Part shown: piece by piece, positions 52,331 to 61,641 of the stretch
Layout of the letters: every line of letters begins with the position of its first letter
Position numbering within the stretch: position 1 is the stretch's first letter
Assembly: GCA_039916305.1 (NCBI GenBank)
Contig: JBDSLR010000032.1
Coordinates: 62,001 to 126,000, forward strand
Length of the DNA stretch: 64,000 bases
Reading direction: 5' to 3'
Origin: JACMLD01 sp039916305
Lineage (GTDB): Bacteria > Bacteroidota > Bacteroidia > Chitinophagales > Chitinophagaceae
The notes under the pieces: generated by a model
What the model saw: only the letters and a program-made list of their open reading frames with translations
Told to the model about the DNA's origin: nothing
Databases searched by the model: none
Made by a program: the position numbers and the translations under genes

Positions 52331-53401
52331 ATGATTCAATTAGTACTGGACGATACGCATGTTAAGAAGCATTTATTTCCTTTTACGTTAACAAGATCCT
52401 GCGCAGACATCCGGGTGGGCATATTAACCATCCGCCAAAAATGGGAGCTGTTGCTTGGTGTTAAAGTAAGGGTGAATGGAGACGAATATTTAGAGCCACC
52501 TCACTCAGATACCCAGCCAGTTGTTTTTGCCGGTAATATTATACCGGGTAAAGCTTTTGTAGATGATTTATTGAAAGGTCACTATCCCCAGGAAGATTTT
52601 TTGCAGCAGTCATCCATCCGAATACTGCAACAGCCCTGGCATATTTTTGAATACAATGACTGGGCGTTGCGCGAAGATTTTGCGTTGATAACAGCCGGCC
52701 GGCAATCGCAGCCAATACCCGCTTCTGTAAGCACCATTGCTCCTGCCAATATATTTATAGAAGAAGGCGCTAAACTGCAGCATTGCATACTGAATGCAGC
52801 TGCCGGCCCCATCTATATTGGCCGCAATGCAGAAATTATGGAAGGGGCATCTATACGCGGGCCTTTTGCATTGTGCGAAGGCGCTGCAGTAAAAATGGGC
52901 GCCCGGATCTATGGCGCCACAACCATTGGGCCTTATAGCCTGGTGGGTGGCGAAATTAAAAACAGTGTCATTTTTGGGTACAGCAATAAGGCCCATGACG
53001 GCTACCTGGGCGATGCAGTGATAGGAGAGTGGTGTAACCTCGGTGCAGGTACTACCAATTCAAATATTAAGAATACGGCCAGTAATGTAAAAATATGGAG
53101 TGAGGGCGAAAAGAAATTTATTACAGCCGGTTTAAAATGCGGCCTGCTGATGGGCGACTATTCCCGCTGCTCCATTAATACCTCCTTTAACACGGGAACG
53201 GTAGTAGGGGCCTGCGCCAATATTTTTGGCGGCGGGTTATTGCCAAAATATATTCCAAGCTTTAGCTGGGGTGCACAGCAACCGGTAAAGTACGTATTTG
53301 AGAAGGCGCTGGAAGATATTACGAATTGGAAAAAACTAAAAAATCAGTTGCTTTCAGAAAAGGAAATTCAACAGCTACAACATATTTTTGAACGCAATTA
53401 A
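52331..53401 (+). CDS. GlmU-like sugar nucleotidyltransferase (Bacteroidetes type)
   Basis: 356 aa. The N-terminus (VLDDTHVKKHLFPFTLTRSC, then DIRVGILTIRQKWE) is that of the putative GlmU family protein of Bacteroidetes, a nucleotidyltransferase with a reduced pyrophosphorylase domain. The C-terminal ~200 residues are left-handed beta-helix hexapeptide repeats (IYIGRNAEIMEGASIRG, GATTIGPYSLVGGEIKNSV, WCNLGAGTTNSNI). It is proposed to make UDP-GlcNAc from GlcN-1-P in place of GlmU. TATTTTTA just upstream (52319-52326) is a near match to the -7 element, implying a very short leader. Precedes tpiA by 114 bases. Confidence 0.87.
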   Translation: MIQLVLDDTHVKKHLFPFTLTRSCADIRVGILTIRQKWELLLGVKVRVNGDEYLEPPHSDTQPVVFAGNIIPGKAFVDDLLKGHYPQEDFLQQSSIRILQQPWHIFEYNDWALREDFALITAGRQSQPIPASVSTIAPANIFIEEGAKLQHCILNAAAGPIYIGRNAEIMEGASIRGPFALCEGAAVKMGARIYGATTIGPYSLVGGEIKNSVIFGYSNKAHDGYLGDAVIGEWCNLGAGTTNSNIKNTASNVKIWSEGEKKFITAGLKCGLLMGDYSRCSINTSFNTGTVVGACANIFGGGLLPKYIPSFSWGAQQPVKYVFEKALEDITNWKKLKNQLLSEKEIQQLQHIFERN

Positions 53402-53515
53402 ATTATAGCAGCCATTGCTAAACAGAAACACTTAGCTCAGTTTCTATAGGCTGAAGGTCAATAAGTGCGTAATTAGCGGAAGTGCTGTGGCTAAACAAAA
53501 AAAATAAACTAACCA

Positions 53516-54277
53516 ATGAGAAAGCAAATTGCTGCGGCAAACTGGAAAATGAATTGTTCTTACCAACAGGCAGAAAAATTACTGGATGAAATTTTAAAAC
53601 CTGGTATTCAGCTGCAACCCCACCAGCAGGTTTTGTTTGCTGTTCCTTTTCCTTATCTCATTATGGCCAATAGTGAAGTGTCTGACGAAGAGAATTACGA
53701 TATTGCCGCGCAAAATTGCTATACAAAAAAATCAGGCGCTTACACCGGTGAGGTATCAGCAGAAATTTTAGAATCCATCAATATTAAATATTGCATCATT
53801 GGGCATAGTGAACGCAGGGAATATTTCAATGAGAGCAACCAGATGCTGGCTGAAAAATTAAATATTTTGCTTGAGTTTGGCATTACGCCTGTTTTTTGCT
53901 GCGGTGAGCCTTTAAACATACGCGAAGCCGGCACCCAGAACAGTTATGTGGAGACGCAGTTGCGGGAATCATTGTTTCATTTGTCGGGTGCACAGGTATC
54001 ACAGATTGTGATTGCCTATGAACCCATTTGGGCCATTGGTACGGGTAAAACTGCCACTACAGCACAGGCCCAGGAGATACATGCATATCTCCGCAGTGTG
54101 CTGGCAAAACAATTTGGAAAGCCTGTTGCCAATGATATTTCTATTTTATACGGCGGCAGTGTAAAGGCGGCCAATGCAAAAGAATTATTTGCTTCTGAAG
54201 ATGTAGACGGCGGCCTGGTGGGCGGTGCTTCTTTAAATGCGGCGGAGTTTATAGCTATTATTGAAGCGCTGAAGTAA
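53516..54277 (+). CDS. tpiA: Triosephosphate isomerase
   Basis: 253 aa, full length. All hallmarks are present: AANWKMN with K12 (substrate binding), catalytic H in IIGHSERREYF, catalytic E in AYEPIWAIGTGKTAT, and the phosphate loop YGGSVKAAN and GLVGGASL. It interconverts dihydroxyacetone phosphate and glyceraldehyde 3-phosphate in glycolysis. A bidirectional terminator separates it from the convergent FkbM gene. Confidence 0.98.
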   Translation: MRKQIAAANWKMNCSYQQAEKLLDEILKPGIQLQPHQQVLFAVPFPYLIMANSEVSDEENYDIAAQNCYTKKSGAYTGEVSAEILESINIKYCIIGHSERREYFNESNQMLAEKLNILLEFGITPVFCCGEPLNIREAGTQNSYVETQLRESLFHLSGAQVSQIVIAYEPIWAIGTGKTATTAQAQEIHAYLRSVLAKQFGKPVANDISILYGGSVKAANAKELFASEDVDGGLVGGASLNAAEFIAIIEALK

Positions 54278-54299
54278 AAAGAGAACCAGGAGTATACTA

Positions 54300-54335
54300 T
54301 TAACCGGGTAAAACGCATTCGATTTACCCGGTTAA
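54300..54335. terminator. Bidirectional terminator between tpiA and the FkbM gene
   Basis: Perfect 13-bp arms TTAACCGGGTAAA (54300-54312) and TTTACCCGGTTAA (54323-54335). Confidence 0.8.
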
Positions 54336-54355
54336 TTATTTCATAGGCAGCAAAA

Positions 54356-55225
54356 TTACTCAACAATTGTAATTTCATCCGGGAAGTGAAAATGTTTGGG
54401 AATAAAAAGGATTGAATCACCTTCGGGGAACGAGTTTATTTTTCTAACGGTCAATTTTTCTCCAATTTCGAAAGCAGAATAACCAAAACCGTAAAGTAGT
54501 TGATAAATAGCGTCAGGAGTCTGGTCAAATTGTTGTAAAAGTGGAAGTCTGATTTCTATAAAAAGAACAGGCTGTTGCTGTTCTAAAATAATTGTCATCC
54601 CGGAAAGCGCTTCCAGTTCAGCACCCTCAATGTCCATTTTTATAAAGTCAATTTTTTTCATTTTATTATCAGCTGCCCATCTGTCCAGCACAATAACTTC
54701 TGTAATGACCGTTTGCCCGGAATAATTTTCAGCTGCACGTAAACCCGACATGCCGGTATTGTCAGGACCAGAGAGATAAAAGGGTAAATTGCCTTCCCGG
54801 CGACCCACTGCACAGCGAAAAGTTTTTACATTGAGTAAATGGTTGGCTTCAATATTCAGTAAAAGTTGCCCGTATATTTGTGGCGAAGGTTCAAAAGAAT
54901 ATACGTGACCATTTTTGGAAATGTTAGCGGCCATTACTGAGTAGTAACCAATATTGGCGCCTATGTCTATAATGGTAGAATCAGTTTTGATAAGCACTTG
55001 CCATAGTATAATTGCGGCTTTTTCATAGTATCCATACCAGAAAAGCTGTTGTTGAACGTGATCGACCGTATTTACATGCAGGTAAATATTTTTTTGAATT
55101 CGTTTCCGGTATATTCTATGATCGAGCTGCAATGCCTGCAGCCAATACCTGACATATTTCCATCCCCTGTGTGGGAAATTAAAACGTTGTGTGTAAAAAT
55201 TTATGATGGTATATAAGCCTTTCAA
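54356..55225 (-). CDS. FkbM-family SAM methyltransferase
   Basis: 289 aa. SAM motif I is IIDIGANIGYYSVMAA near residue 95, followed by VYSFEPSPQIYGQL, VRRCAVG-like FRCAVGRREGN and IDFIKMDIEGAELEALSG, the FkbM signature. Such enzymes O-methylate sugars or polyketides and are common next to glycan genes; a Wzx-like flippase and GT4 gene are divergent from it. The only usable start is the TTG at 55225: there is no upstream in-frame ATG before the promoter, and TATGTTTG at 55255-55248 (minus strand) would start transcription a few bases upstream of it. Confidence 0.85.
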   Translation of the reverse strand: MKGLYTIINFYTQRFNFPHRGWKYVRYWLQALQLDHRIYRKRIQKNIYLHVNTVDHVQQQLFWYGYYEKAAIILWQVLIKTDSTIIDIGANIGYYSVMAANISKNGHVYSFEPSPQIYGQLLLNIEANHLLNVKTFRCAVGRREGNLPFYLSGPDNTGMSGLRAAENYSGQTVITEVIVLDRWAADNKMKKIDFIKMDIEGAELEALSGMTIILEQQQPVLFIEIRLPLLQQFDQTPDAIYQLLYGFGYSAFEIGEKLTVRKINSFPEGDSILFIPKHFHFPDEITIVE

Positions 55226-55247
55226 TAAGTGTACATTTGAATCAGGG

Positions 55248-55255
55248 CAAACATA
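55248..55255 (-). promoter_or_regulatory. FkbM gene promoter -7 element
   Basis: Minus-strand TATGTTTG matches TAnnTTTG, 22 bases before the TTG start, and supports that start. Confidence 0.5.
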
Positions 55256-55282
55256 AGACTAATCCAGAATAACAACAATTAC

Positions 55283-56605
55283 ATGAATTTAACGGCCACA
55301 GTCACGTACAATACCTTTTACAGGCTGGCAAATATTATTATAGTCTATGTTACAATTATTTTGCTCTCAAAAATGGCTGGGGTAGCTGGCTATGGATTAT
55401 TATCATTGATGGTTGTAAATGCAACCTTTTTTAATATGGTGTCATCTTTCGGCGCAGATTCAGGCATAACATATCATACTGCCAATGAAGCTATACATAA
55501 GGGCAAAATCACAACTATCATTTTCATTATTTTGCTGGCTCAGATAGTAATTATAAGCATTACTGAATTGTTGTCTTATAACATAATGGGGCATTTTCAA
55601 TTGTTTAAGACAGGGTTTGCCATTTACTGGTGGATTGGTTGCTTGTTTTTGCTCAGTATTTCATTAACAGAAAAATATACTGCGCTGTTCAGCGGACATT
55701 ACATGTTTAGTGTATGCAACGCTGCCGTCATGATTACTAATTTGCTAATCTTACTGGTGTTTTTTCTGCTGTTTAAGTTCTTTCGGGAACAGAATGTTAT
55801 TTTTTTGGCCGGGGTGTATGTTGCCCTTTCTTTTTTTCAGTCACTTGTCCTGATGACCATTTTTCATTCAAGGGTAAAGGGATTTTTTTATTTTGAAAGG
55901 GTGAACAGGCCTGAGGTAAAGGCATTTTTATCTTTTTCAGGTATTGTGTTTTTATCAAATGTTATCCAGTTTCTTGCCTACCGTGCAGATTATTGGTTTA
56001 TGGATTATTTTAAGGGAGGAGAGGAGTTGGGCTGGTATTCGCTGGCCTCACGTCTTGTACAAATTTTCTGGATATTGCCGGTATTATTTGCCGGTATCAT
56101 TTTTCCACAGGTTGCGAATGAGAAGGAAAAATACAAAGAGTATAAAATGCTCTCTTTTATACGAATACTTTTTGTAGCGAATTTTGCGGGAGGGATGATG
56201 TCATTTTTTCTTGCGCAATGGATTATACCAGGTATGTTTGGTGAAGCATTTTCAAAGAGCATTTTGCCGTTTCAAATTTTATTACCTGGCGTTATTTTAT
56301 TTTGCCCAACCACGATACTTGCAGCCTATTTTGCTGGTAAGGGGCAATTGCGTGTCAATTTATTCGGCTCTGCTATCTGTTTTTTCTTTGTAATAATGTC
56401 TGACCTTATGCTTATTCCATCTTACGGGATGAATGGCGCCGCGGTGGCGAGCAGCATTGGTTATATTATTACCAGTATCTATTTTATCAGTGTTTACAGT
56501 CGTCAGACGAAGACTCCTCTAAGTGAATTATTTCATTTGCAACGGGCAGATTGGAATGATTTCCGGGCAGTATTGTATAAAATCAACTTAAAAAGGAATC
56601 GATGA
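55283..56605 (+). CDS. Polysaccharide flippase, Wzx/MATE-like
   Basis: 440 aa with about twelve hydrophobic segments across the whole length and few charged loops, the pattern of the oligosaccharidyl-lipid flippase superfamily. N-terminus AGVAGYGLLSLMVVNATFF and the middle YRADYWFMDYFKGGEELGWYSLA and GAAVASSIGYIITSIYFISV are typical. It would flip undecaprenyl-linked oligosaccharide to the periplasmic face. It overlaps the start of the GT4 gene by 4 bases, so the two are translationally coupled; this is a second surface-glycan module, separate from the ABC-dependent one. Confidence 0.87.
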   Translation: MNLTATVTYNTFYRLANIIIVYVTIILLSKMAGVAGYGLLSLMVVNATFFNMVSSFGADSGITYHTANEAIHKGKITTIIFIILLAQIVIISITELLSYNIMGHFQLFKTGFAIYWWIGCLFLLSISLTEKYTALFSGHYMFSVCNAAVMITNLLILLVFFLLFKFFREQNVIFLAGVYVALSFFQSLVLMTIFHSRVKGFFYFERVNRPEVKAFLSFSGIVFLSNVIQFLAYRADYWFMDYFKGGEELGWYSLASRLVQIFWILPVLFAGIIFPQVANEKEKYKEYKMLSFIRILFVANFAGGMMSFFLAQWIIPGMFGEAFSKSILPFQILLPGVILFCPTTILAAYFAGKGQLRVNLFGSAICFFFVIMSDLMLIPSYGMNGAAVASSIGYIITSIYFISVYSRQTKTPLSELFHLQRADWNDFRAVLYKINLKRNR

Positions 56606-57771
56606 AATTACTTTGGTTACCTGCCTGGTATCCTAACAAAACAGGGCCATTTGACGGGGACTTTATACAGCGGCATGCAAGGGCCGTATCTGTTTTTCAT
56701 ACTGTTGAAGTGATTCATGTGGTCAGAGACAGGCATGGCAAGGTTACCAGAGACGTGAGCGAAGAGCAATACCATAATGGCAAATTAAAAGAGACGGTTA
56801 TTTATTATTATACGCCGGTTCTGCTATTGCCATTTGCCGATAAAATAGTTTCAAACTACCGTTACCGGCAGTTGTACAAAAAAGCAATGCGTACTTATGT
56901 AGAAAAAGAGGGTATACCTGCATTTGCGCATGTGCATGTTGCAGATAAAAATGGCTTTGCGGCATTATGGTTAAAAGCTACATACGCGGTTCCTTTTTTT
57001 GTGTCGGAACACTGGACCCTCTATCTGGCGGAAGCAGTGCCCAATTTTGCCAGCAGCAGTTGGTTATTTAAAGCAATATGGCGCCGGGTAATGAATGCTG
57101 CATCAGGATTTACAGTCGTAAGTAAATATTTGGGAGAGGCAATACAGAAAATAAGGCCAGGGACAAATTTTTCTGTAATTCCAAACGTGGTAGACAGTGC
57201 AGTATTCTTTCCTGCTCTAGAAAAGAATGCCGGAAAGACAGTCCATTTCATTCATATTTCCACATTGGGTTACCAGAAAAATCCGGAAATGCTATTAGAA
57301 GCATTTGCCGTCTTAAAAAATGAAAACCTGCCTTTTGTTGCCGTTATTTTTGGTCCGTATAAAAAGGAATTGGAAACACTTTGCGATAAGTTTGGTCTTA
57401 CCCGGCATGTAACATTTTATCGCGAAATACCGCAGGTCAAGCTGGCAGAATTTATACGCCAGTCAGATGCGCTGGTACTTTATTCACGCTATGAAACGTT
57501 TGGCTGTGTGCTGATTGAAGCCAATGCCTCAGGTGTGCCGGCAATTGTAAGTGACATTCCTGTTTTTCATGAGATAATTGAAGAAGGAATAAATGGTTAT
57601 TTTGTGGAGGGGGGTAATGCGGCTGTATTGGCAAAAGGCCTGCGGGAATTCGTAAAAAGCAGAAACAGTATTTTAGCAGGGTCCATCGCTCAAACCGCCC
57701 GTGAGAAATATGGCTATGAAAAAGTTGGAAAACAATTCAGTGAATTCTACCAATCTTCTATTAAAGGCTAA
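56602..57771 (+). CDS. GT4 family glycosyltransferase
   Basis: 389 aa GT-B enzyme. LWLPAWYPNKTGPFDGDFIQRHARAV and on is the acceptor-side N-terminus seen in many Bacteroidetes GT4 proteins, FVSEHWTLYL is a conserved middle motif, HISTLGYQKNPEMLLEAF opens the donor-side domain and SRYETFGCVLIEANASGVPAI carries the E-x7-E region. Coupled to the flippase upstream; its last bases overlap the convergent acyl-CoA-binding protein gene by 4 bases. Confidence 0.92.
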   Translation: MKLLWLPAWYPNKTGPFDGDFIQRHARAVSVFHTVEVIHVVRDRHGKVTRDVSEEQYHNGKLKETVIYYYTPVLLLPFADKIVSNYRYRQLYKKAMRTYVEKEGIPAFAHVHVADKNGFAALWLKATYAVPFFVSEHWTLYLAEAVPNFASSSWLFKAIWRRVMNAASGFTVVSKYLGEAIQKIRPGTNFSVIPNVVDSAVFFPALEKNAGKTVHFIHISTLGYQKNPEMLLEAFAVLKNENLPFVAVIFGPYKKELETLCDKFGLTRHVTFYREIPQVKLAEFIRQSDALVLYSRYETFGCVLIEANASGVPAIVSDIPVFHEIIEEGINGYFVEGGNAAVLAKGLREFVKSRNSILAGSIAQTAREKYGYEKVGKQFSEFYQSSIKG

Positions 57772-58022
57772 ACCTTCAACTTCTCTACCAGGTTAATGTA
57801 CTCCTGCATAGCGCCTTCCTTAGTCTTGCCTTTTAAAGAAGACCATGCTTCGTATTTTGCTTTGGCCACAAAATCAAACATGCCAGGTGCATCGCCATTG
57901 GCATCCCCTTCAGTCGCCTGTTTGTAGAAGGAATAAAGTTGCAGCAGGGTATCATTACTGGGGCGGTCTTTTAAATCTTTACTGTCTGCGATAGCCTTGG
58001 TAAAAAGGGCGGTCAAATCCAT
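57768..58022 (-). CDS. Acyl-CoA-binding protein
   Basis: 84 aa from the ATG at 58022, the normal length. A four-helix ACBP fold is indicated by the ligand motif LYSFYKQATEGDANGDAPG near residue 30 and KAKYEAWSSLKGKTKEGAM near residue 52, with conserved Y, K and W residues. It binds medium to long-chain acyl-CoA in the cytoplasm. ACBP is mainly eukaryotic but also occurs in some bacteria, including Bacteroidetes. Convergent with, and overlapping, the GT4 gene. Confidence 0.94.
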   Translation of the reverse strand: MDLTALFTKAIADSKDLKDRPSNDTLLQLYSFYKQATEGDANGDAPGMFDFVAKAKYEAWSSLKGKTKEGAMQEYINLVEKLKV

Positions 58023-58187
58023 TGTCACGTATTTGAAGCGAATGTAAGAATTAGTTGGGAGTTTGCAGGAGGACGTGGTTGATAAAAACGTTTATTTTTT
58101 TGTACCGCTGTTCAGGCGGCTTGCCGGGTCGCAACACCAATGGGCTGGTAAGCAATTTTATCGGTCTGCAGCCGGTGCCATAAAAAA

Positions 58188-58213
58188 AGGCCCACCTTAG
58201 AAAGGGTAGGCCT
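58188..58213 (-). terminator. Terminator of the fasciclin gene
   Basis: On the minus strand, arms AGGCCTACC and GGTGGGCCT with one T-G wobble and an 8-nt loop, then seven T. Lies about 40 bases after the stop at 58254. Confidence 0.8.
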
Positions 58214-58253
58214 GTGTGTGTGAAAAATCCCACTATACACCAACCGTTTTTAA

Positions 58254-58823
58254 TCAGTTTGGCATTAATACGGTGTCAATTACGTGAATTACACCATTGC
58301 TCTGATATACATTTTTGATAGTCACTGTAGACATACCACCTTTTTCATCTGTTAAAACAAGCTTAGGCCCGTTCATAGTAGCTGTTAAAGTACCACCACT
58401 CACTGTTTTAATGCTTGCACTACCACCACCTGCTTTAATAAGGCCAGCTATTGCTTTTGCATCAAATTTACCAGCTACTACATGGTACGTAAGTACCTTG
58501 GTTAATGTTGCCTTGTTTTCTGGTTTTACCAGGTTGTCAACTGTTCCTTTGGGCAGTTTGTCAAATGCTTCATTTGTTGGAGCAAACACAGTAAAAGGTC
58601 CTGCGCTTTGCAATGTTTCTACCAGGCCGGCTGCTTTTACTGCCGCAACCAATGTGGTATGGTCTTTAGAATTTACCGCGTTTTCAACGATATTTTTGGT
58701 AGGGTACATAGCTGCACCACCCACCATAACTGTTTTATCGCCTGACATTTTATCCTGGGCATTGGCAGTACCAATAGCCAGTGCAGCTGCTAAGAACAAT
58801 CCAAAAGTCTTTACAAGTTTCAT
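58254..58823 (-). CDS. Secreted fasciclin (FAS1) domain protein
   Basis: 189 aa: signal peptide (MKLVKTFGLFLAAALAIG to NAQ) and one FAS1 domain covering residues about 45-187. FAS1 motifs: TTLVAAVKAAGLVETLQ, FTVFAPTNEAFDKLPKGT (H1), LTKVLTYHVVAGKFDA, and the final NGVIHVIDTVLMP (H2). FAS1 domains mediate adhesion between cells or to matrix. It is a single gene with its own terminator. Its upstream 309 bases hold no other convincing gene. Confidence 0.95.
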   Translation of the reverse strand: MKLVKTFGLFLAAALAIGTANAQDKMSGDKTVMVGGAAMYPTKNIVENAVNSKDHTTLVAAVKAAGLVETLQSAGPFTVFAPTNEAFDKLPKGTVDNLVKPENKATLTKVLTYHVVAGKFDAKAIAGLIKAGGGSASIKTVSGGTLTATMNGPKLVLTDEKGGMSTVTIKNVYQSNGVIHVIDTVLMPN

Positions 58824-59132
58824 ACGTTCTATTTTTATTTTATTTTTTTAATGCTGTATATCTGTTTACTGATATTACTGATAATTGCGGCTTGCTTACA
58901 TGTAATCAACAAAACCAGATACGGGACAAGGCGATACCTGGATTTAGCAAGCAATAATTTTTTAAATAAAAGAATAGACCGGCAACTGTTAATCCGGCTT
59001 AACAATTTTTGTGCAGGGATTAACCCGGCATTCAGGTAAAAAGTATTACACAGAGGTCATATCGCCCCTAACAGGGCAATATCTATTTGGAATCGGAAAA
59101 GCTGTATTTTTAAACATAAAATAAATTTTCAC
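58824..59132. other. Intergenic region
   Basis: 309 bases. A 62-codon frame at 58851-59039 begins with a hydrophobic stretch but has no recognisable domain or promoter and overlaps the likely fasciclin promoter, so I do not call it. TATTTTTA near 59105 resembles a -7 element for the EVE gene. Confidence 0.4.
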
Positions 59133-59543
59133 ATGGCTTACTGGTTAATAAAATCTGAACCTTCTAAATATAGCTGGGAACAACTCGAAAAAGACAAGCA
59201 AACCTTTTGGGATGGCGTGCGTAATTATGCTGCCCGTAATAATTTAAAGGCGATGAAAAAAGGGGAGGAAGTCCTTTTTTACCATAGTAATGAAGGGGTA
59301 GAAATTGTCGGTATCGCCAAAGTGGCCAGGGAGTTTTATCAGGACCCCACAACGGAAGACCCTAACTGGGTAGTGGTAGATTTTAAACCGGTACGGAGGT
59401 TAAAAAAGCCGGTTACACTGGTACAGGTTAAAAACGATCAGCGGCTCGCAGGTATGGACCTTGTGCGCCTGGGCCGGTTATCTGTTCAGACTGTTAAGGG
59501 CGAAGAATGGAAGATTATAATGCAAATGGCAGGTGAAAAATAA
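59133..59543 (+). CDS. EVE domain protein
   Basis: 136 aa, a complete single EVE domain of the PUA-like fold. YWLIKSEPSKYSWEQLEKD at the N-terminus, FWDGVRNYAARNNLKAMKKG, VLFYHSN and GIAKVAREFYQDPT are the family hallmarks. EVE domains are readers of modified bases in nucleic acids; in this single-domain form (similar to human THYN1) the role is unknown. The next gene starts 5 bases after its stop. Confidence 0.95.
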   Translation: MAYWLIKSEPSKYSWEQLEKDKQTFWDGVRNYAARNNLKAMKKGEEVLFYHSNEGVEIVGIAKVAREFYQDPTTEDPNWVVVDFKPVRRLKKPVTLVQVKNDQRLAGMDLVRLGRLSVQTVKGEEWKIIMQMAGEK

Positions 59544-59547
59544 TACC

Positions 59548-60462
59548 ATGCGATACCTGCTTTTTACCGGTTGGCTGCTAATCATTTCCTGCGCTTTACT
59601 CATGTCGCAGGTGCAGGTAATGTCAATTAGCCCGGCACATACCGGCAATGGCATCGTACCCATTCATGGTGATCACCAGGTACTCATTGACATATCTGCA
59701 AAACGGCTGCGTAAACTGGTAGTGATGATTAATGGTACCGGTGCATCAGCAAAAGATAACTTCCCCTTTGATAGTTTTGCCGCAGCAAAGGGATACGATG
59801 TGATTAGTCTTGATTATAAGAATACGGTCATTACAACAGTGTGCAGCAATAGCAATGACAGCGCATGCTTCAATGGCTTCCGGCAGGAAATTGTTTTTGG
59901 TGAACCTGTTAGTAGCCCGGTGGTGGAAGTAGATAGCAGCAACAGTATTTACTACCGGCTGTATGCATTGTTGCAATACCTCGCTGCACAATATCCCATG
60001 CAGGGCTGGCAGCGATACATTAGTAAGGGCGCCATACAATGGCGTGACATTATTGTAGCAGGTCATTCGCAGGGCGCAGGACATGCTGCCTACCTTGGCA
60101 AAAAATTTCCGCTCTATAAGGTATTAATTTTTGCCGGGCCGCAGGATTTCCTGGTGCATTTTAATACACCGGCTGAATGGCTGTCTCAAAAGAGTATAAC
60201 ACCAGCTTCGAAGTATTATGCATTCCTTCACTTAAAAGATCCGTTTGATTTCAATAAGCAACTGGCCGGATGTGTACGCCTTATGCAAAGCCTGACAACG
60301 GATACCGTATTGGTTAAACCGGGCATTGCTGTAAAAACCAAACGCCATATACTGGTTACCAACGTCGATACCGGCAATCCTCATGGATCGATGTTGCAGC
60401 CCGCATTTAAAAGCGCATGGGCTTATTTGTTATCTCCCAATAAGCAGGCTGCTAAAAAATAG
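59548..60462 (+). CDS. Exported alpha/beta-hydrolase, BPSS1187-like lipase family
   Basis: 304 aa from the ATG at 59548; a GTG at 59533 is in frame but overlaps the EVE gene. Signal peptide MRYLLFTGWLLIISCALLM. The nucleophile elbow is VAGHSQGAGHAAYLG near residue 180, the oxyanion region MINGTGASAKDN near residue 60, and a candidate catalytic His in the NPHGSML segment near the end. Similar proteins are annotated as BPSS1187-family hydrolases. Substrate unknown. Confidence 0.82.
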   Translation: MRYLLFTGWLLIISCALLMSQVQVMSISPAHTGNGIVPIHGDHQVLIDISAKRLRKLVVMINGTGASAKDNFPFDSFAAAKGYDVISLDYKNTVITTVCSNSNDSACFNGFRQEIVFGEPVSSPVVEVDSSNSIYYRLYALLQYLAAQYPMQGWQRYISKGAIQWRDIIVAGHSQGAGHAAYLGKKFPLYKVLIFAGPQDFLVHFNTPAEWLSQKSITPASKYYAFLHLKDPFDFNKQLAGCVRLMQSLTTDTVLVKPGIAVKTKRHILVTNVDTGNPHGSMLQPAFKSAWAYLLSPNKQAAKK

Positions 60463-60621
60463 TTTTCAATTTAACTTTTGCAGCAGGTTACTTTTTCTGA
60501 ACGAAAAGTATCAATAGACGATCCCTTCACACAATTTATTATTATTACCTGTACACCAATTGTCCCGGCAGTGGATCGACTATACACCCCGTAGTACAAA
60601 CTGCGGGCTCGTTTGCTTACT

Positions 60622-60640
60622 ACACACACACACACACACA
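60622..60640 (+). repeat. AC dinucleotide repeat upstream of the DUF4349 gene
   Basis: Uninterrupted AC run of 19 bases (60622-60640), about 80 bases before the ATG at 60719. It lies in the expected promoter or leader region, where length changes by slippage could alter expression. Confidence 0.8.
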
Positions 60641-60718
60641 AATAATTTTTCTAAACGTCTATTAAAATATTTTTCTCCGCATCTAACAAATAGCAAACAA
60701 AAAATATAAATAAAAGTT

Positions 60719-61633
60719 ATGAAAAGTATCAGCCAGTTAGTGGCAGCCATGCTGCTGTGGGTCCTTTTTGCCTGTAACAATAAAGAATCAGTGAAACAAA
60801 TTGCTTTGCTGAATAAAGATATTGCGTCAGCAAATGAAACAAAAATGGAGTACCCCGCAGGTGATTTAATAACTGGCGATTCCACTGCTGCGCCAGGTAA
60901 TAACCAGCGAATGCCTACAACGCTGCCTGCAAAAGTTCAGGCCAGCGACGACTGGGATAAGAAAATCATAAAAACCGGGAACCTGACACTCGAAGTAAAA
61001 AACTATCAAGCGTTTAATGAGTTGATGCATACTGCTGTAAAAAAATCCGGCGGCTATATCGGGCAGGAAGAGCAGGTTCAGTCCGACTACAAAGTAGAAA
61101 ATAGTGTAACCGTTATGGTGCCGGTTGATCAGTTCGATAATGCAGTAAATACGTTCACCCAGGGTACAGAAAAAGTTATTGAAAGGAAAATTACTTCAGA
61201 CGATGTAACCGGGCAAATAATGGATACCAAATCAAGGATGGAAGCAAAGAAAAAAGTTAGAGACCGCTATCTTGATTTGCTGAAACAGGCCAAAAATATG
61301 GAAGAAATACTCCAGGTGCAAAATGAAGTAAATGGTATACAGGAAAATATTGAAGCTGCTGCGGGAAGAATAGGTTACCTGGCACATGCATCTGCGTTCA
61401 GCACCCTGCATATTCGTTTTTATCAGGTCTTGAGCCCGGCCCCGGCAAATGACCCCAATCCTTCTTACAGTTCCAGGGTTATGGAGTCATTCAAATCAGG
61501 TTTGCACTGGTTTACAGAACTGTTTATAATCCTGGTATCGCTGTGGCCAGTATGGACAGGTATGTTGATCGCATGGTTTTTTATCAGAAAATGGAAAGCT
61601 GTGCCTGCTAAAAGTACCAGGCAGGTTTCTTAA
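60719..61633 (+). CDS. DUF4349 membrane-associated lipoprotein
   Basis: 304 aa. Lipoprotein signal (MLLWVLFACNN, Cys near residue 20). DUF4349 covers about residues 80-275: IKTGNLTLEVKNYQAFNEL, then VMVPVDQFDNAVNTF, KITSDDVTGQIMDTKSRMEAK, and a helical coiled-coil segment (YLDLLKQAKNMEEILQVQNEV). The C-terminal FTELFIILVSLWPVWTGM and on is a transmembrane helix, so the protein spans the membrane with a periplasmic domain. Function unknown. A CA repeat lies in its upstream region. Confidence 0.87.
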   Translation: MKSISQLVAAMLLWVLFACNNKESVKQIALLNKDIASANETKMEYPAGDLITGDSTAAPGNNQRMPTTLPAKVQASDDWDKKIIKTGNLTLEVKNYQAFNELMHTAVKKSGGYIGQEEQVQSDYKVENSVTVMVPVDQFDNAVNTFTQGTEKVIERKITSDDVTGQIMDTKSRMEAKKKVRDRYLDLLKQAKNMEEILQVQNEVNGIQENIEAAAGRIGYLAHASAFSTLHIRFYQVLSPAPANDPNPSYSSRVMESFKSGLHWFTELFIILVSLWPVWTGMLIAWFFIRKWKAVPAKSTRQVS

Positions 61634-61641
61634 TAATAAGA

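Noticed and set aside
58212..58221. GTGTGTGTG run after the fasciclin terminator
   Set aside because: Too short to be a likely slippage tract and outside any gene or promoter.
58315..58851. Long frame on the plus strand opposite the fasciclin gene
   Set aside because: Complementary to a well-supported FAS1 gene with signal peptide and terminator; composition is that of a mirror frame.
58851..59039. 62-codon frame with a hydrophobic start
   Set aside because: No domain, no promoter, and overlaps the probable fasciclin promoter region.
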